Source of the DNA: Burkholderiales bacterium | GTDB lineage: Bacteria; Pseudomonadota; Gammaproteobacteria; Burkholderiales; Burkholderiaceae_C | Assembly (NCBI GenBank): GCA_017307855.1 | Contig: JAFKGD010000004.1 | Span: forward strand, 62,001-126,000 | Direction of reading: 5' to 3' | Length of the DNA: 64,000 nucleotides | Part shown: in pieces, positions 16,806-25,628 of the stretch | Layout: the number at the start of each line of letters is the position of its first letter | Position numbering within the stretch: position 1 is the first letter of the stretch | Notes under the pieces: model-generated | The model's input: only the letters and a program-made list of their open reading frames with translations | Told to the model about the DNA's origin: nothing | Database searches by the model: none | Program-made: the position numbers and the translations under genes

Positions 16806-18031
16806 GCGGGTGGGGCGGCTACCACGCCGCGCTCGACGAGGTGTCCGAATTCGTGGGACGACACACCCAGGTGGGCGCTCAGCACTTCCTCGGTGTGCTG
16901 GCCCAGCCGTGGCGCGGGTTGCACGGGCGCCGACTCGCCACGCGAGAAGGACAACGGCAGCCCGGGCGCCAGCAACCGGCCCGCCCCGCCCTGCTCCACC
17001 TCGCCGAACAGCGGATTCGCCAGCGAGCAGGCATCGTCCTCGCGCAGCAGTTGCGACACCGTCTGGTAGCGGCCCCAGCACACGCCGTGCCGGTCGAACA
17101 CCGCGCGCAGGTCGCCGAAGCTGCGGGCGCCGATGCGCTGCCCCACCAGTTGCGCCAGCGGCTCGCGCGCGAGGAAACGGTTGCCTTCCTGCCTCAGGTC
17201 GAGCTCGAGCCCGGCGCCGATGCGGGCCACCTCGTCGCCGATCTCCAGCGCGTCGCACAGCGCGCGCCACTGCTTGCCTGTGAGGCCCACCACCATCACA
17301 CGCTCGCCGTCGGCGGTGGCGAAGTCGTGCCCGAAGGCGCCGAACAGGTGGTTGCCGTGGCGCGGCCGTTCATGCCCCAGCTGCGCCTCGGCCAGAAAGC
17401 CCAGGTGGCCGATGGAAGCCAGCGCCACGTCTTCCAGCGCGAGCTTGACGTGCTGCCCCTCGCCGGTACGACGGCGGTGGCGTTCGGCGGCCAGCACGCC
17501 GGTGGCCGCCATCTGGCCGCAGATCAGGTCCCACGCCGGCAGCACGTGGTTGACGGGCTGGTCGGCCGCGTGGCCCTGGGGCCCCGTCAGGTAGGGCATG
17601 CCCACGCGCGAATTGATGGTGTAGTCCACCGCGGATCCACCGTGCCGGTCGCCCTGCACCGTGAGCTGGATCAGATCGCCGCGCCGCTCGCGCAGCGCAT
17701 CGTGGTCGAGCCAGCCGCGCGGCGGGAAGTTGGTCACGAGCACGCCGGCGTCCTCGCCCGGCGCGGTGATGAGGGCCATGGCGAGTTCGCGTCCTTCGGG
17801 CGAAGACAGGTCGAGCGCCACTGACTTCTTGCCCTTGTTGAGGCCGGTCCAGAACAGGCTGGTGCCGTCGGGTGCCACCGGCCAGCGGTGGTGGTCGAGG
17901 CCGCCCGCGAGCGTGTCGATGCGGATGACCTCGGCGCCCATCTGGGCCAGGGTCATGCCGCCCAGCGGCGCGGCCACGAAGGCGGCCGCCTCCACCACGC
18001 GCAGCCCGGAAAGCAGTCGGGTATTGGGCAT
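16802..18031 (-). CDS. Class III CoA-transferase family protein, 2-methylfumaryl-CoA isomerase (Mct)-like
   Basis: A 409-residue CaiB/BaiF-fold protein. From memory it strongly resembles mesaconyl-CoA C1-C4 CoA transferase (Mct) of Chloroflexus: FVAAPLGGMTLAQMGAEVIR (about 19-38), GLNKGKKSVALD, NFPPRGWL, VDYTIN, LAAERHRRRTGEGQ and GERVMVVGLTGKQWRAL are all in the expected order. The catalytic Asp of the class lies in PAWDLICGQ (D168). Mct moves CoA within one molecule between the C1 and C4 carboxylates of mesaconate. It directly follows the methylsuccinyl-CoA-dehydrogenase-like gene (18-nt gap), whose product would be mesaconyl-CoA. A related branched enoyl-dicarboxylate is an alternative substrate. 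Confidence 0.82.
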   Translation of the reverse strand: MPNTRLLSGLRVVEAAAFVAAPLGGMTLAQMGAEVIRIDTLAGGLDHHRWPVAPDGTSLFWTGLNKGKKSVALDLSSPEGRELAMALITAPGEDAGVLVTNFPPRGWLDHDALRERRGDLIQLTVQGDRHGGSAVDYTINSRVGMPYLTGPQGHAADQPVNHVLPAWDLICGQMAATGVLAAERHRRRTGEGQHVKLALEDVALASIGHLGFLAEAQLGHERPRHGNHLFGAFGHDFATADGERVMVVGLTGKQWRALCDALEIGDEVARIGAGLELDLRQEGNRFLAREPLAQLVGQRIGARSFGDLRAVFDRHGVCWGRYQTVSQLLREDDACSLANPLFGEVEQGGAGRLLAPGLPLSFSRGESAPVQPAPRLGQHTEEVLSAHLGVSSHEFGHLVERGVVAAPPA

Positions 18032-18049
18032 CGGAGTGCTTCCGTGGGC

Positions 18050-19789
18050 TCAGGCGGCCCGCCGCTCGGGCGTCGCCGCCGGGCTTGCGGCCAGCGCCGC
18101 GTCGAGCAGGCTGCGCGCGATCACCTTGAGCGCCAGCGTTTCCTCGGCCCCCTCGAAGATCGACAGCACGCGCGCATCGACGAAGTAGCGACTGACCGGG
18201 GTTTCTTCTGCATAGCCCATGCCGCCGTGGATCTGCAGCGCCTCGCGCGTCACCCATTCGGCCGAGCGGCAGGCCAGCAGCTTGACCAGGCTGGCTTCCA
18301 TGCGCCCGCCGCCGGCGTCCAGCGTGTCGGCCACGGCGTAGGCCAGGCGCTGGCAGGCCGCGTGGCGCGCGGCCATGCGCGCGAGCTTGGCCAGGGTCAG
18401 CGGATAGTCGGCCAGCGGCTGGCCGAACACCTTGCGGTCCTGCGCGTAGCGCAGCGCCGCGCGCAGGGCCGCGCGCATCACGCCCGAGGCGCGCCCGGCC
18501 GTCTGCATGCGCCCGCCCATCATGCCGGCCATGGTGAAGTAGAAGCCGCGGCCCAGGCCGGCGCGCTCGCCGATCACGTGGCTGTCGGGCACGAAGAAAT
18601 TCTCGAAGGCCAGGTCGAACGAGTGCATGCCGCGATAGCCGATGGTAGGGATCGCCCGGCCGGTGAGCCGGCCGCCGCCCGCGCCGCCCAGCGCGCCGGC
18701 GGGCTGCACGAAGTCGAAGGCATGGCCGTCGTCCGACGGCTTCTCCACCAGCAGCAGGCTGAGGCCGCGATGGCCCGCCGTGCGGTCCGGATCGGTGCGC
18801 GCCACCACCATCAGCAGGCCGGCCTTGCCCGCGAACGTGCACCAGGTCTTGGCACCGTCGAGGCGCCATCCTCCGTCCACGCGCGTGGCACGCAGCGCCA
18901 GGCTGGCCACGTCCGACCCATGGTCGGGCTCGGTGATCGCGATGGCGCACAGCGGATCGCCGGCGGCCAGCCGCGGCAGCCAGTGGGCCTTCTGGCTTTC
19001 GGTTCCGCCCGCCATGAGGGCACGGCTGAGGATTTCGGGCCGCGTGATCAGGCTGCCCGCGCCGGCCAGCGACGCTTCGGAGAGCGCCTCGGTCACCAGC
19101 ACCATCTGCAGCGTGTCGTCGCGCCCGTCGGGGCCGATGCCGCCGAAGCGCTCGGGAATCGACAGGCCGAACACGCCCATCTCGCGCAGCGGCTGCAGCA
19201 GGCTTTCGGGGATGGTGAGGTCGTGCCGGTGCAGCGCCTCGGCCTGCGGCGCCACCACCTCGGCGGCGAAGCGGCGGAAGGCGTTCTGCACCATGGCGTG
19301 CTGGTCGTCCAGCACCACGCCGCCCACCTCGCCGTCGGCGGCCAGCAACTGGCGGCCGGCTTCGCTGAGCGCGTCGCCGCCCGCGGCCGCGCGGCGCAGA
19401 GCCGCCCAGGCCGCATCGGCCGAGATGGCCGACAGCGGCGCGAGATCGAGGCCGAACTCGAGGTACAGCGCCTCCAGCCGGCTCAGCGTGGCCGTCACGG
19501 CATCGACGGCGAACAGCAGCGCGAGGCGCACCTCGAGCTCGCCGCTCGCCGGGCCGAGCGCGCCGCTCCAGTTGCGCGCGGCCAGCAGGTCGGCGCGCGC
19601 CCAGGCGATCTCGTAGGCGGCCACCTGGTGGCGGTCGAACTTCGCCGCGTCGACGGCGCCGCCTTCTCCCGCGCAGGCGCGGGCCAGCGCATCGCAGGCC
19701 TGGCCGAACAGCGGCTCGAGCCGGTCGAGCAATGCCACGCAGGCCGCCCGGTCGGGGGGCGATGCGATGGAAGAAACGGCGGCGTTCAT
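18050..19789 (-). CDS. Acyl-CoA dehydrogenase with long N-terminal domain, (2S)-methylsuccinyl-CoA dehydrogenase (Mcd)-like
   Basis: A 579-residue FAD acyl-CoA dehydrogenase. About 165 extra N-terminal residues, predicted helical, precede the usual catalytic core; this layout matches Mcd of the ethylmalonyl-CoA pathway. Core marks: REMGVFGLSIPERFGGIG, AITEPDHGSDVASL, the IGYRGM segment (Mcd has LGYRGM) and the catalytic Glu in IFEGAEET (about E546). Mcd oxidises methylsuccinyl-CoA to mesaconyl-CoA, and the next gene is Mct-like, so the pair makes biochemical sense. Whether it acts on methylsuccinyl-CoA or a larger alpha-branched acyl-CoA is open. It has no ethylmalonyl-CoA pathway neighbours (no Ecm or Ccr). 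Confidence 0.85.
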   Translation of the reverse strand: MNAAVSSIASPPDRAACVALLDRLEPLFGQACDALARACAGEGGAVDAAKFDRHQVAAYEIAWARADLLAARNWSGALGPASGELEVRLALLFAVDAVTATLSRLEALYLEFGLDLAPLSAISADAAWAALRRAAAGGDALSEAGRQLLAADGEVGGVVLDDQHAMVQNAFRRFAAEVVAPQAEALHRHDLTIPESLLQPLREMGVFGLSIPERFGGIGPDGRDDTLQMVLVTEALSEASLAGAGSLITRPEILSRALMAGGTESQKAHWLPRLAAGDPLCAIAITEPDHGSDVASLALRATRVDGGWRLDGAKTWCTFAGKAGLLMVVARTDPDRTAGHRGLSLLLVEKPSDDGHAFDFVQPAGALGGAGGGRLTGRAIPTIGYRGMHSFDLAFENFFVPDSHVIGERAGLGRGFYFTMAGMMGGRMQTAGRASGVMRAALRAALRYAQDRKVFGQPLADYPLTLAKLARMAARHAACQRLAYAVADTLDAGGGRMEASLVKLLACRSAEWVTREALQIHGGMGYAEETPVSRYFVDARVLSIFEGAEETLALKVIARSLLDAALAASPAATPERRAA

Positions 19790-19819
19790 TCGGTCATCTC
19801 CTAGTCGTTGTTCTGTCGC

Positions 19820-21145
19820 TCAGGCCGGCACGGCCGCGCCCGAGAGTTCGGCCAGCGCCAGCGCCGACACGGTTCGCGCAGTATCGGCACAGGCCTGCGT
19901 TCCGCCGTCACCATAGTCTTTCACCGCATCGCCCACGTGCCACACATTGGGCAGCGGCGTGGTCTGCGGCTGGTCGAAACCCGCGCACGAGCGCTGGGCG
20001 GGCCAGTCGCCGCGCATCACGCGGATCGACAGCATCTTCGCACCTTCGAAGCCGGGGAACTCGTCGCGCAGATCCTGCAGGGCCGCCTCGGTCTCGCCCT
20101 TCTCGTCGAAATCGCCGATGGCCGGGCGCGGCACGGCGTAGGCCACGTACTGATGCCAGCCGGCCGGTGCCAGTTCGGGGCAGGTCGCCGTCAGCTCGCC
20201 GATGTTGCACAGGTTGCGCGTGCGGCCGAAGGTGAGCAGGCCCGGGGCGTCGTACAGGCGCTCGCGCGTGGCGAAGTTGATGACGATGTTGGCGGCCGGC
20301 TTCGAGGTTTCCTGCATCGCCCGCACGTAGTCGGCGCCGAAGGCCTCGGCGCCGGGCAGGCGCACGGTGGCGCGCGGGCCCATGTTGCTGATCACCGTGC
20401 GTGCGTTCACGCGCAGGGGCTGGCCGTCTTTCACCAGATCGACACCCACCGCGCGGCCGCCCTCGGTGCGCAGCGCGGTCACGGGCGATTCGAGCCAGAC
20501 CTCGCCGCCATGGCGGCGGATGCCGTCCGTGAGGTCGTTCCACAGCCCCACCGTGCCGCGCGGGCAGAAGCCGAAGCGCTTGAACGCGCCCTTGACGGCG
20601 AAGTACGTGAGGAACGCGCGCGCCGGCAGCTCGTCGCTGTTGGCGGCGAAGATGGCCGCGCACAGGTTGCGGAAGATGGCGTGCACCGTCTCGTTCTTCG
20701 TGTACTGCGACAGCCACTCGGCCGTCGTGAGCTTCGCCTCGGGCAGGTCGCCGGCACGCGCGTCGGCGAACTTGGCGCCGATCTTGGCCGCCTGCTTGGT
20801 GAAGCCGCCCAGCAGCATGCCCCAGCCGCCCTTGGCCACGTTGATGATCTTGCCGTCGATGCGGAACACGGTGGCCGGATTGGGCTCGCGCACGTCCACC
20901 GGCACGCCGACCAGCGAGAAGGTTTCCTCGAAGGTGGAGCCCAGCTCGATCGCGATGGCGCCGATGTTGACGGTGAAACCGTCGATCTGCTCGCTGGAGG
21001 CGCGCCCGCCGACGCGGGCCAGGCTCTCCGCCACGAGCACCTTCTTGCCCGCGGCCAACAGGCGCGCGGCGGCTGACAGGCCGCCTGCGCCAGCGCCGAT
21101 GATGATGGCGTCGTAGGTGACGGGATGGATGGCGGGGGTCGTCAT
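19820..21145 (-). CDS. FAD-dependent oxidoreductase, CrtI/phytoene-desaturase-like
   Basis: A 441-residue flavoprotein of the amine oxidase/CrtI superfamily. The Rossmann motif IIIGAGAGGLSAAARLLAAG (about 14-33) is followed by a VGGRASSEQIDGFTVNIGA region and a C-terminal FAD-contacting VWHVGDAVKDYGDGGTQACA. No membrane segment is evident. No carotenoid genes are nearby; it sits between the hydroxyacyl-CoA dehydrogenase and the Mcd-like gene (gaps 60 and 30 nt) in a CoA-thioester operon. It probably desaturates or isomerises a ring- or chain-modified intermediate. A carotenoid role is unlikely; the substrate is unknown. Confidence 0.85.
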   Translation of the reverse strand: MTTPAIHPVTYDAIIIGAGAGGLSAAARLLAAGKKVLVAESLARVGGRASSEQIDGFTVNIGAIAIELGSTFEETFSLVGVPVDVREPNPATVFRIDGKIINVAKGGWGMLLGGFTKQAAKIGAKFADARAGDLPEAKLTTAEWLSQYTKNETVHAIFRNLCAAIFAANSDELPARAFLTYFAVKGAFKRFGFCPRGTVGLWNDLTDGIRRHGGEVWLESPVTALRTEGGRAVGVDLVKDGQPLRVNARTVISNMGPRATVRLPGAEAFGADYVRAMQETSKPAANIVINFATRERLYDAPGLLTFGRTRNLCNIGELTATCPELAPAGWHQYVAYAVPRPAIGDFDEKGETEAALQDLRDEFPGFEGAKMLSIRVMRGDWPAQRSCAGFDQPQTTPLPNVWHVGDAVKDYGDGGTQACADTARTVSALALAELSGAAVPA

Positions 21146-21205
21146 GTCGTATGTCTCCTTGGAACTCGGAAGTGAATGAATGAAGGGTTCGTGCCGTGCC
21201 GGCGC

Positions 21206-22723
21206 TCAGCCGCGCGCGGCCTCGGGCGTGAGCAGCGGCAGGCCGAGCGCCACGCGGCGCTCCAGCCACGGGCTGGGGCGGTAGCGCGGATCGCCCGTCA
21301 GTTCCAGCATGCCGCGCAGGATGGCCAGCACGCGCTCACCGCCGATGGCGTCGCCCCAGGCGAGCGGCCCGCGCGGATAGCCCAGGCCCAGGCGCACGGC
21401 GTCTTCGATGTCGTCCACCGAGGCGATGCCGCGCTGGGCGATCTGCGCCGCGATGTTGACCACCGTGGCCAGCACGCGCTGCACGATGAAGCCCGGGCTG
21501 TCGCTGATCACGGTGACGCCGGTGCCGTCGCTGGCCAGCAGCGCCTGCGCGGCATCGCGCGCGGCCGGCGCCGTGGCCACGGTGAGCATGAGCGTGCGAT
21601 GCCGCGCCAGCCCGGGCAGCGGATCGACCGCCACGGTCCGCGTGGCATCCAGGCCCAGCCGGGCCGCCTCGTGGCTGGCATCGGTGCCCCAGGGTTGGAC
21701 GATGCACAGGTCGGCCTGCGCTGCGGCGGTTGCGTGGGTCGCGCCCGCCGAGCCGACCAGCGCGAGCAGCGCGCCATGGTCGGTGGCGGCGGGATCGATC
21801 CAGACGGCGAGCGACGCCGGCAGTGCGGGCACGGCCAGGGCCGCCGCCTTCACCGGCTCGCCGCCGCTGTACTCGTACCAGCCCCGGCCGCTCTTGCGGC
21901 CGAACAGCCCGGCGGCCACGCGCGGCGCCACCAGCGACGACGGTCGGAAGCGCGGCTCGTGATGGAACTGTTCGTAGATCGAGGTCATCACCTTGCCCGA
22001 GACGTCGAGACCCGTCAGATCGAGCAGCTCGAACGGCCCCATGCGGAACCCGGCCGCCTCGCGCAGCACGCGATCCACGCCAGCGACATCGGTCACCTGC
22101 TCTTCCAGCAGCCGCAGGCCTTCGGTGTAGAGCCCGCGCCCCGCGTGGTTGACGAGGAAGCCCGGCTGGTCGGCCGTGACGACGGCGCGGTGTCCGGTGG
22201 CGGCCACCAGCGCGCGCAGGCGCTCGACCACCTGCGGCTCGGTGCGCACGGCGGCGATCACCTCCACCACCCGCATCAGCGGCACGGGATTGAAGAAGTG
22301 CAGGCCCGCCACACGGCCCGGGTGCGCGCAGGCGGCGGCGAGCTCGGCCACCACCAGCGACGAGGTGTTGCTGGCCAGGATGGCATGAGGCGCCACCACG
22401 GCTTCGAGCTGCCGGAACAGCGCGCGCTTGGCCTCCAGGTCTTCGATCACGGCTTCGACCACCACGTCGCACGCGGCCAGATCCTGCAACTGGCCGACGG
22501 CCTCGATGCGCCCGCGGATGATGTCGAATTCGGCCGCCGTGATGCGGCCCTTCTCGACACCGCGGCCGATCATGCCGTTGGCAAATTCGACCGCGCGCGC
22601 CGCCGCGCCCTCGAAACTGTCGAAGCACAGCACGCGATGGCCGGCCTGGGCGAACAGCTGCACGATGCCGCGCCCCATGGTGCCGGCGCCCACGACGCCT
22701 AGCGTGACGATGTTGTCTTGCAT
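21206..22723 (-). CDS. 3-hydroxyacyl-CoA dehydrogenase (PaaH/PaaC-like, two C-terminal domains)
   Basis: A 505-residue NAD-dependent beta-oxidation enzyme. The Rossmann motif GVVGAGTMGRGIVQLFAQAG (about 9-28) and LHFFNPVPLMRVVEVI mark the NAD domain. Two 3HCDH C-terminal domains follow (the second from about residue 400), as in the PaaH family and unlike the ~285-residue single-domain enzymes. It would oxidise the 3-hydroxyacyl-CoA made by the adjacent enoyl-CoA hydratase (27-nt gap) before thiolytic cleavage. The expected products are a 3-ketoacyl-CoA and NADH. Confidence 0.92.
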   Translation of the reverse strand: MQDNIVTLGVVGAGTMGRGIVQLFAQAGHRVLCFDSFEGAAARAVEFANGMIGRGVEKGRITAAEFDIIRGRIEAVGQLQDLAACDVVVEAVIEDLEAKRALFRQLEAVVAPHAILASNTSSLVVAELAAACAHPGRVAGLHFFNPVPLMRVVEVIAAVRTEPQVVERLRALVAATGHRAVVTADQPGFLVNHAGRGLYTEGLRLLEEQVTDVAGVDRVLREAAGFRMGPFELLDLTGLDVSGKVMTSIYEQFHHEPRFRPSSLVAPRVAAGLFGRKSGRGWYEYSGGEPVKAAALAVPALPASLAVWIDPAATDHGALLALVGSAGATHATAAAQADLCIVQPWGTDASHEAARLGLDATRTVAVDPLPGLARHRTLMLTVATAPAARDAAQALLASDGTGVTVISDSPGFIVQRVLATVVNIAAQIAQRGIASVDDIEDAVRLGLGYPRGPLAWGDAIGGERVLAILRGMLELTGDPRYRPSPWLERRVALGLPLLTPEAARG

Positions 22724-22750
22724 GTGTCAGTCAGGTGGTTGGGACGACGC

Positions 22751-23563
22751 TCACTCGCCCTTGAACTCGGGACGCCGCTTGTCGAGGAAGGCACGCATGC
22801 CCTCGGTCTTGTCGGCGGTGTCGAACAGCAGCAGGAATTCGCGGTTTTCCAGCGCCAGCGCGGCATCGAGCGGCAGATCGGGCCCCTGGCGCAGCACGGC
22901 CCGCGTGGCGCGCACGGCCTTGGGCGGCATGCGCGCGGCCTTGAGCGCCAACGCCTGCGCGCGTGCCAGCGCCTGGCCTTCGGGCGCCAGTTCGGCCACC
23001 AGGCCGAGCTGGAAGGCGCGCTCGGCCGTGAGCTGTTCACCCGTGAGCAGCAGCATCGCCGCCACCGGCCGCCCGACGGCACGCAGCAGCCGCTGGGTAC
23101 CGCCCGCGCCCGGCATGATGCCGACGGCCAGCTCGGGCTGGCCGAAGCGCGCCGACGGATCGGCCACGATGAAGTCGCACATCATCGCGAGCTCGCAACC
23201 CGCGCCGAGCGCGAAGCCACTCACAGCCGCGATCACCGGCTTGCCGCAGCGCGCCACCGGTGTCCAGTACTGGCCCAGGTCGATGTCGGCGACCTGCTGG
23301 GCGCCCTTGTCCACCAGCAGGTTCAGGTCGGCGCCGGCGGCGAACACCGTGTCGCCGCCGGTGATGACGATCGCGCGCACGGCGGCGTCGGCGTCGAGCC
23401 GGGCCACGGCCTGGGCGATGGCCGCGCGCATGGCGAGGTCGAGCGCATTGCGTTTGGCCGGACGGTCGAGCGTGACGGTGGCCACGGGCCCATTGCATTC
23501 GACGCGAACCAGTGTCTGCGCCGCATGTGCGTCAGGCACGGCGGATGTCGCTTCGGCAGTCAT
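22751..23563 (-). CDS. Enoyl-CoA hydratase with both catalytic glutamates
   Basis: A 270-residue crotonase-fold enzyme. The oxyanion-hole segments are GADL and GFALGAGCELAMMCD, and both hydratase glutamates are present (E124 in GCELA, E144 in GQPELAVG). Of the three crotonases in this operon it is the only one with the standard hydratase pair, so it is the best candidate for the hydration step. It overlaps the next crotonase stop by 4 nt (ATGA). Confidence 0.93.
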   Translation of the reverse strand: MTAEATSAVPDAHAAQTLVRVECNGPVATVTLDRPAKRNALDLAMRAAIAQAVARLDADAAVRAIVITGGDTVFAAGADLNLLVDKGAQQVADIDLGQYWTPVARCGKPVIAAVSGFALGAGCELAMMCDFIVADPSARFGQPELAVGIMPGAGGTQRLLRAVGRPVAAMLLLTGEQLTAERAFQLGLVAELAPEGQALARAQALALKAARMPPKAVRATRAVLRQGPDLPLDAALALENREFLLLFDTADKTEGMRAFLDKRRPEFKGE

Positions 23564-24423
23564 GCGTCGGCTCCTGGCATGCGGATGAAGTCGGCCGGCC
23601 GCTTGTCGCGGAAGGCGGCGTATCCCTCGCGGAACTCGCGCGAGGTGAGGCCCTGGGCCTGATCGTCGGCCTCGCGCGCCAGTTCGTCGTCCAGCGACGC
23701 CGACGGCTCATTGAGCCGCCGCTTCATGCGGCCGAACGCGCCCTGCGGCAGCAGCGCCAGCTGGCCCGCATGCGCGACGGCGTGCGCCATCACCTCGGCA
23801 TCGGGCACCAGCGCGTCGGCCAGCCCGATGCGCAGTGCCTCGTCGCCCGGCACCGGCGCACCCGCCGTGAGGATGCGGCGCGCCGTGCCGATGCCCACGC
23901 GGCGCGGCAGCGTGAGCAGCTGGCCCCAGTCAGGCACGAGGCCGAGCTTGAGGAACGGAAACAGGATGCGCGTGCCCGGCCCGACGACGATGTGGTCGCC
24001 CAGCAGCGCCAGGCCCACGGCCGCGCCGGCGCCGAAGCCCTCGACCGCGCTCACCACCGGGATGGGCAGCGCCGCGACGCGGCGGCACAGGCCCGCGATG
24101 TGGACCATGCGCGCCCGCGCGCCGGCTTCGTCCAGTCCCACCATCGATGGCACGTCGCCGCCGGCGGAGAAGGTGCCGGCAGAGCCGCCGAACACCAGGG
24201 CACGAACGGAGCCGTCGCCGGCCAGCGCGTCGATCGCCTCCACCAGCGCCTGGCGTACGTCATGGTCGATGGCGTTGCGCTTGTCGGGCCGGTTGATCAG
24301 AAGCCGCGCCACGTGAGGCGCGGGCCGGTCGAGCAGCACCACGGGATCGCCCATGCCTGCCGGGTTACCTTCGCGCTGCGCGCTGCGGTGCTGAGCACCT
24401 TGGGGCGGCCCGGCGGTGCTCAT
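23560..24423 (-). CDS. Crotonase-family protein lacking hydratase glutamates (isomerase-like)
   Basis: 287 residues from the ATG at 24423, which overlaps the thiolase stop by 4 nt. The crotonase fold itself begins at an internal Met (residue 24, base 24354) preceded by GAAGG about 11 nt upstream. The first 23 residues (proline-, glutamine- and arginine-rich) do not look like crotonase, so 24354 may be the true start. Both hydratase Glu positions are replaced (Gly in GAGAAVGLA, Phe in LFPFLKLG) and an Asp follows in GLVPDWG, as in PaaG-type enoyl-CoA isomerases. Inferred role: double-bond isomerisation. Confidence 0.85.
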   Translation of the reverse strand: MSTAGPPQGAQHRSAQREGNPAGMGDPVVLLDRPAPHVARLLINRPDKRNAIDHDVRQALVEAIDALAGDGSVRALVFGGSAGTFSAGGDVPSMVGLDEAGARARMVHIAGLCRRVAALPIPVVSAVEGFGAGAAVGLALLGDHIVVGPGTRILFPFLKLGLVPDWGQLLTLPRRVGIGTARRILTAGAPVPGDEALRIGLADALVPDAEVMAHAVAHAGQLALLPQGAFGRMKRRLNEPSASLDDELAREADDQAQGLTSREFREGYAAFRDKRPADFIRMPGADA

Positions 24424-25622
24424 GCCCCCTCGCGGCCGACGATGGATACCGAGCACACGTTCTGCGACGGCTGGCCGCCCAGGTTGTGCGTGAGTCCGAT
24501 GGTCGGGTTGGCCAGCTGGCGCGGCCCTGCCCTTCCCTGCAATTGCAGGTACATCTCGTAGAGCATGCGAATGCCGCTCGCGCCGATGGGATGGCCGAAG
24601 CACTTGAGGCCGCCGTCGATCTGGCAGGGGTTGCGGCCTTCGGCGTCGAAGGCGCCATCGAGCACGTCGCGCACGGCGCCGCCCACTTCCGACAGGCCCA
24701 GGTCTTCCATCGTCACCAGCTCGGTGATGGAGAAGCAGTCGTGCACCTCGGTCATGCTGACCTGGCGGCGCGGATCGGTGATACCGGCCTCGGCATACGC
24801 CTTCCTGGCGGCGATGCGCGCGGTGTGCACGTAGCTGCCGTCCCATTCGTTCGAGTGCATCTCCCAGCCGTTGGACACCGACACCTGCAGCGCCTTGAAG
24901 GTGACCAGGTCGCGCTTGCCCAGGCCGCGTGCGATGTCGGGCGTGGTGACGATGACCGCAGCCGCACCGTCGGAGACGCCGGCGCAGTCGAACAGGCCCA
25001 GCGGCTCCGCGATGATGGGCGCCTTGAGCACGGTCTCCATGCTCACGGCCTTCTGGAAGTGGGCCTTGGGGTTCCTGGCGCCGTTGGCGTGGCTCTTGAC
25101 CGAGACATGCGCGATCGCGCGCTTGAGCAGGTCGGCATCGACGCCATGGCGCGCGCGGTAGGCGCTGGCCAGCTGGGCGAAGTTGGCCGGGGCCACCGCG
25201 TTGGGATACCACTGGGGGATGTAGGTGCCGACGGCCGACACGGGCAGGCCGCCGTAGCCGGTGTCCTTGAGCTTCTCGACGCCCAGCGCGATGGCGATGT
25301 CGCAGGCGCCAGAGGCCACGCCGTACACGGCCGCGCGGATGGCCTCGGAGCCGCCGGCGCAGAAGTTCTCCACGCGGGTGACGCCGATGTTGGGCAGGCG
25401 CAGCGCGATGCCCATGGGCGTGCCGCCGCGGCCCACGCCCACGTCGTCCATGTGGGTGGAGAACCAGGCGGCGTCGAGCTGCGACGGCTCGATGCCCGCG
25501 TCCTGCATGGCCTCGGTGTAGGCCTCGACCATGAGGTCCTCGGGGCTCGCGTCCCAGCGCTCGCCGAACTTGCTGCAGCCCATCCCGAGGATGGCGACCT
25601 TGTCCTTGATGCCCGTTGCCAT
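24420..25622 (-). CDS. SCP2-type thiolase / acetyl-CoA acyltransferase
   Basis: A 400-residue thiolase of the nonspecific lipid-transfer (SCP-x) branch. The nucleophilic Cys is C88 in VENFCAGGSEAIR. HDCFS (about residue 296) and GHPIGASG (about 345) carry the other active-site residues. This branch typically works with a DUF35 OB-fold partner; here a DUF35 domain is the C-terminal part of the protein encoded immediately upstream (25629-27149, 6-nt gap). Expected reaction: thiolytic or retro-aldol cleavage of a side-chain acyl-CoA. IpfD of ibuprofen degradation and the BbsB thiolase are functional analogues. Confidence 0.9.
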   Translation of the reverse strand: MATGIKDKVAILGMGCSKFGERWDASPEDLMVEAYTEAMQDAGIEPSQLDAAWFSTHMDDVGVGRGGTPMGIALRLPNIGVTRVENFCAGGSEAIRAAVYGVASGACDIAIALGVEKLKDTGYGGLPVSAVGTYIPQWYPNAVAPANFAQLASAYRARHGVDADLLKRAIAHVSVKSHANGARNPKAHFQKAVSMETVLKAPIIAEPLGLFDCAGVSDGAAAVIVTTPDIARGLGKRDLVTFKALQVSVSNGWEMHSNEWDGSYVHTARIAARKAYAEAGITDPRRQVSMTEVHDCFSITELVTMEDLGLSEVGGAVRDVLDGAFDAEGRNPCQIDGGLKCFGHPIGASGIRMLYEMYLQLQGRAGPRQLANPTIGLTHNLGGQPSQNVCSVSIVGREGA

Positions 25623-25628
25623 GATCGT

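Noticed and set aside
24360-24423. The crotonase N-terminal tail as a targeting signal
   Set aside because: It is hydrophilic, Pro/Gln/Arg-rich and lacks a hydrophobic core, so it cannot be an export signal.
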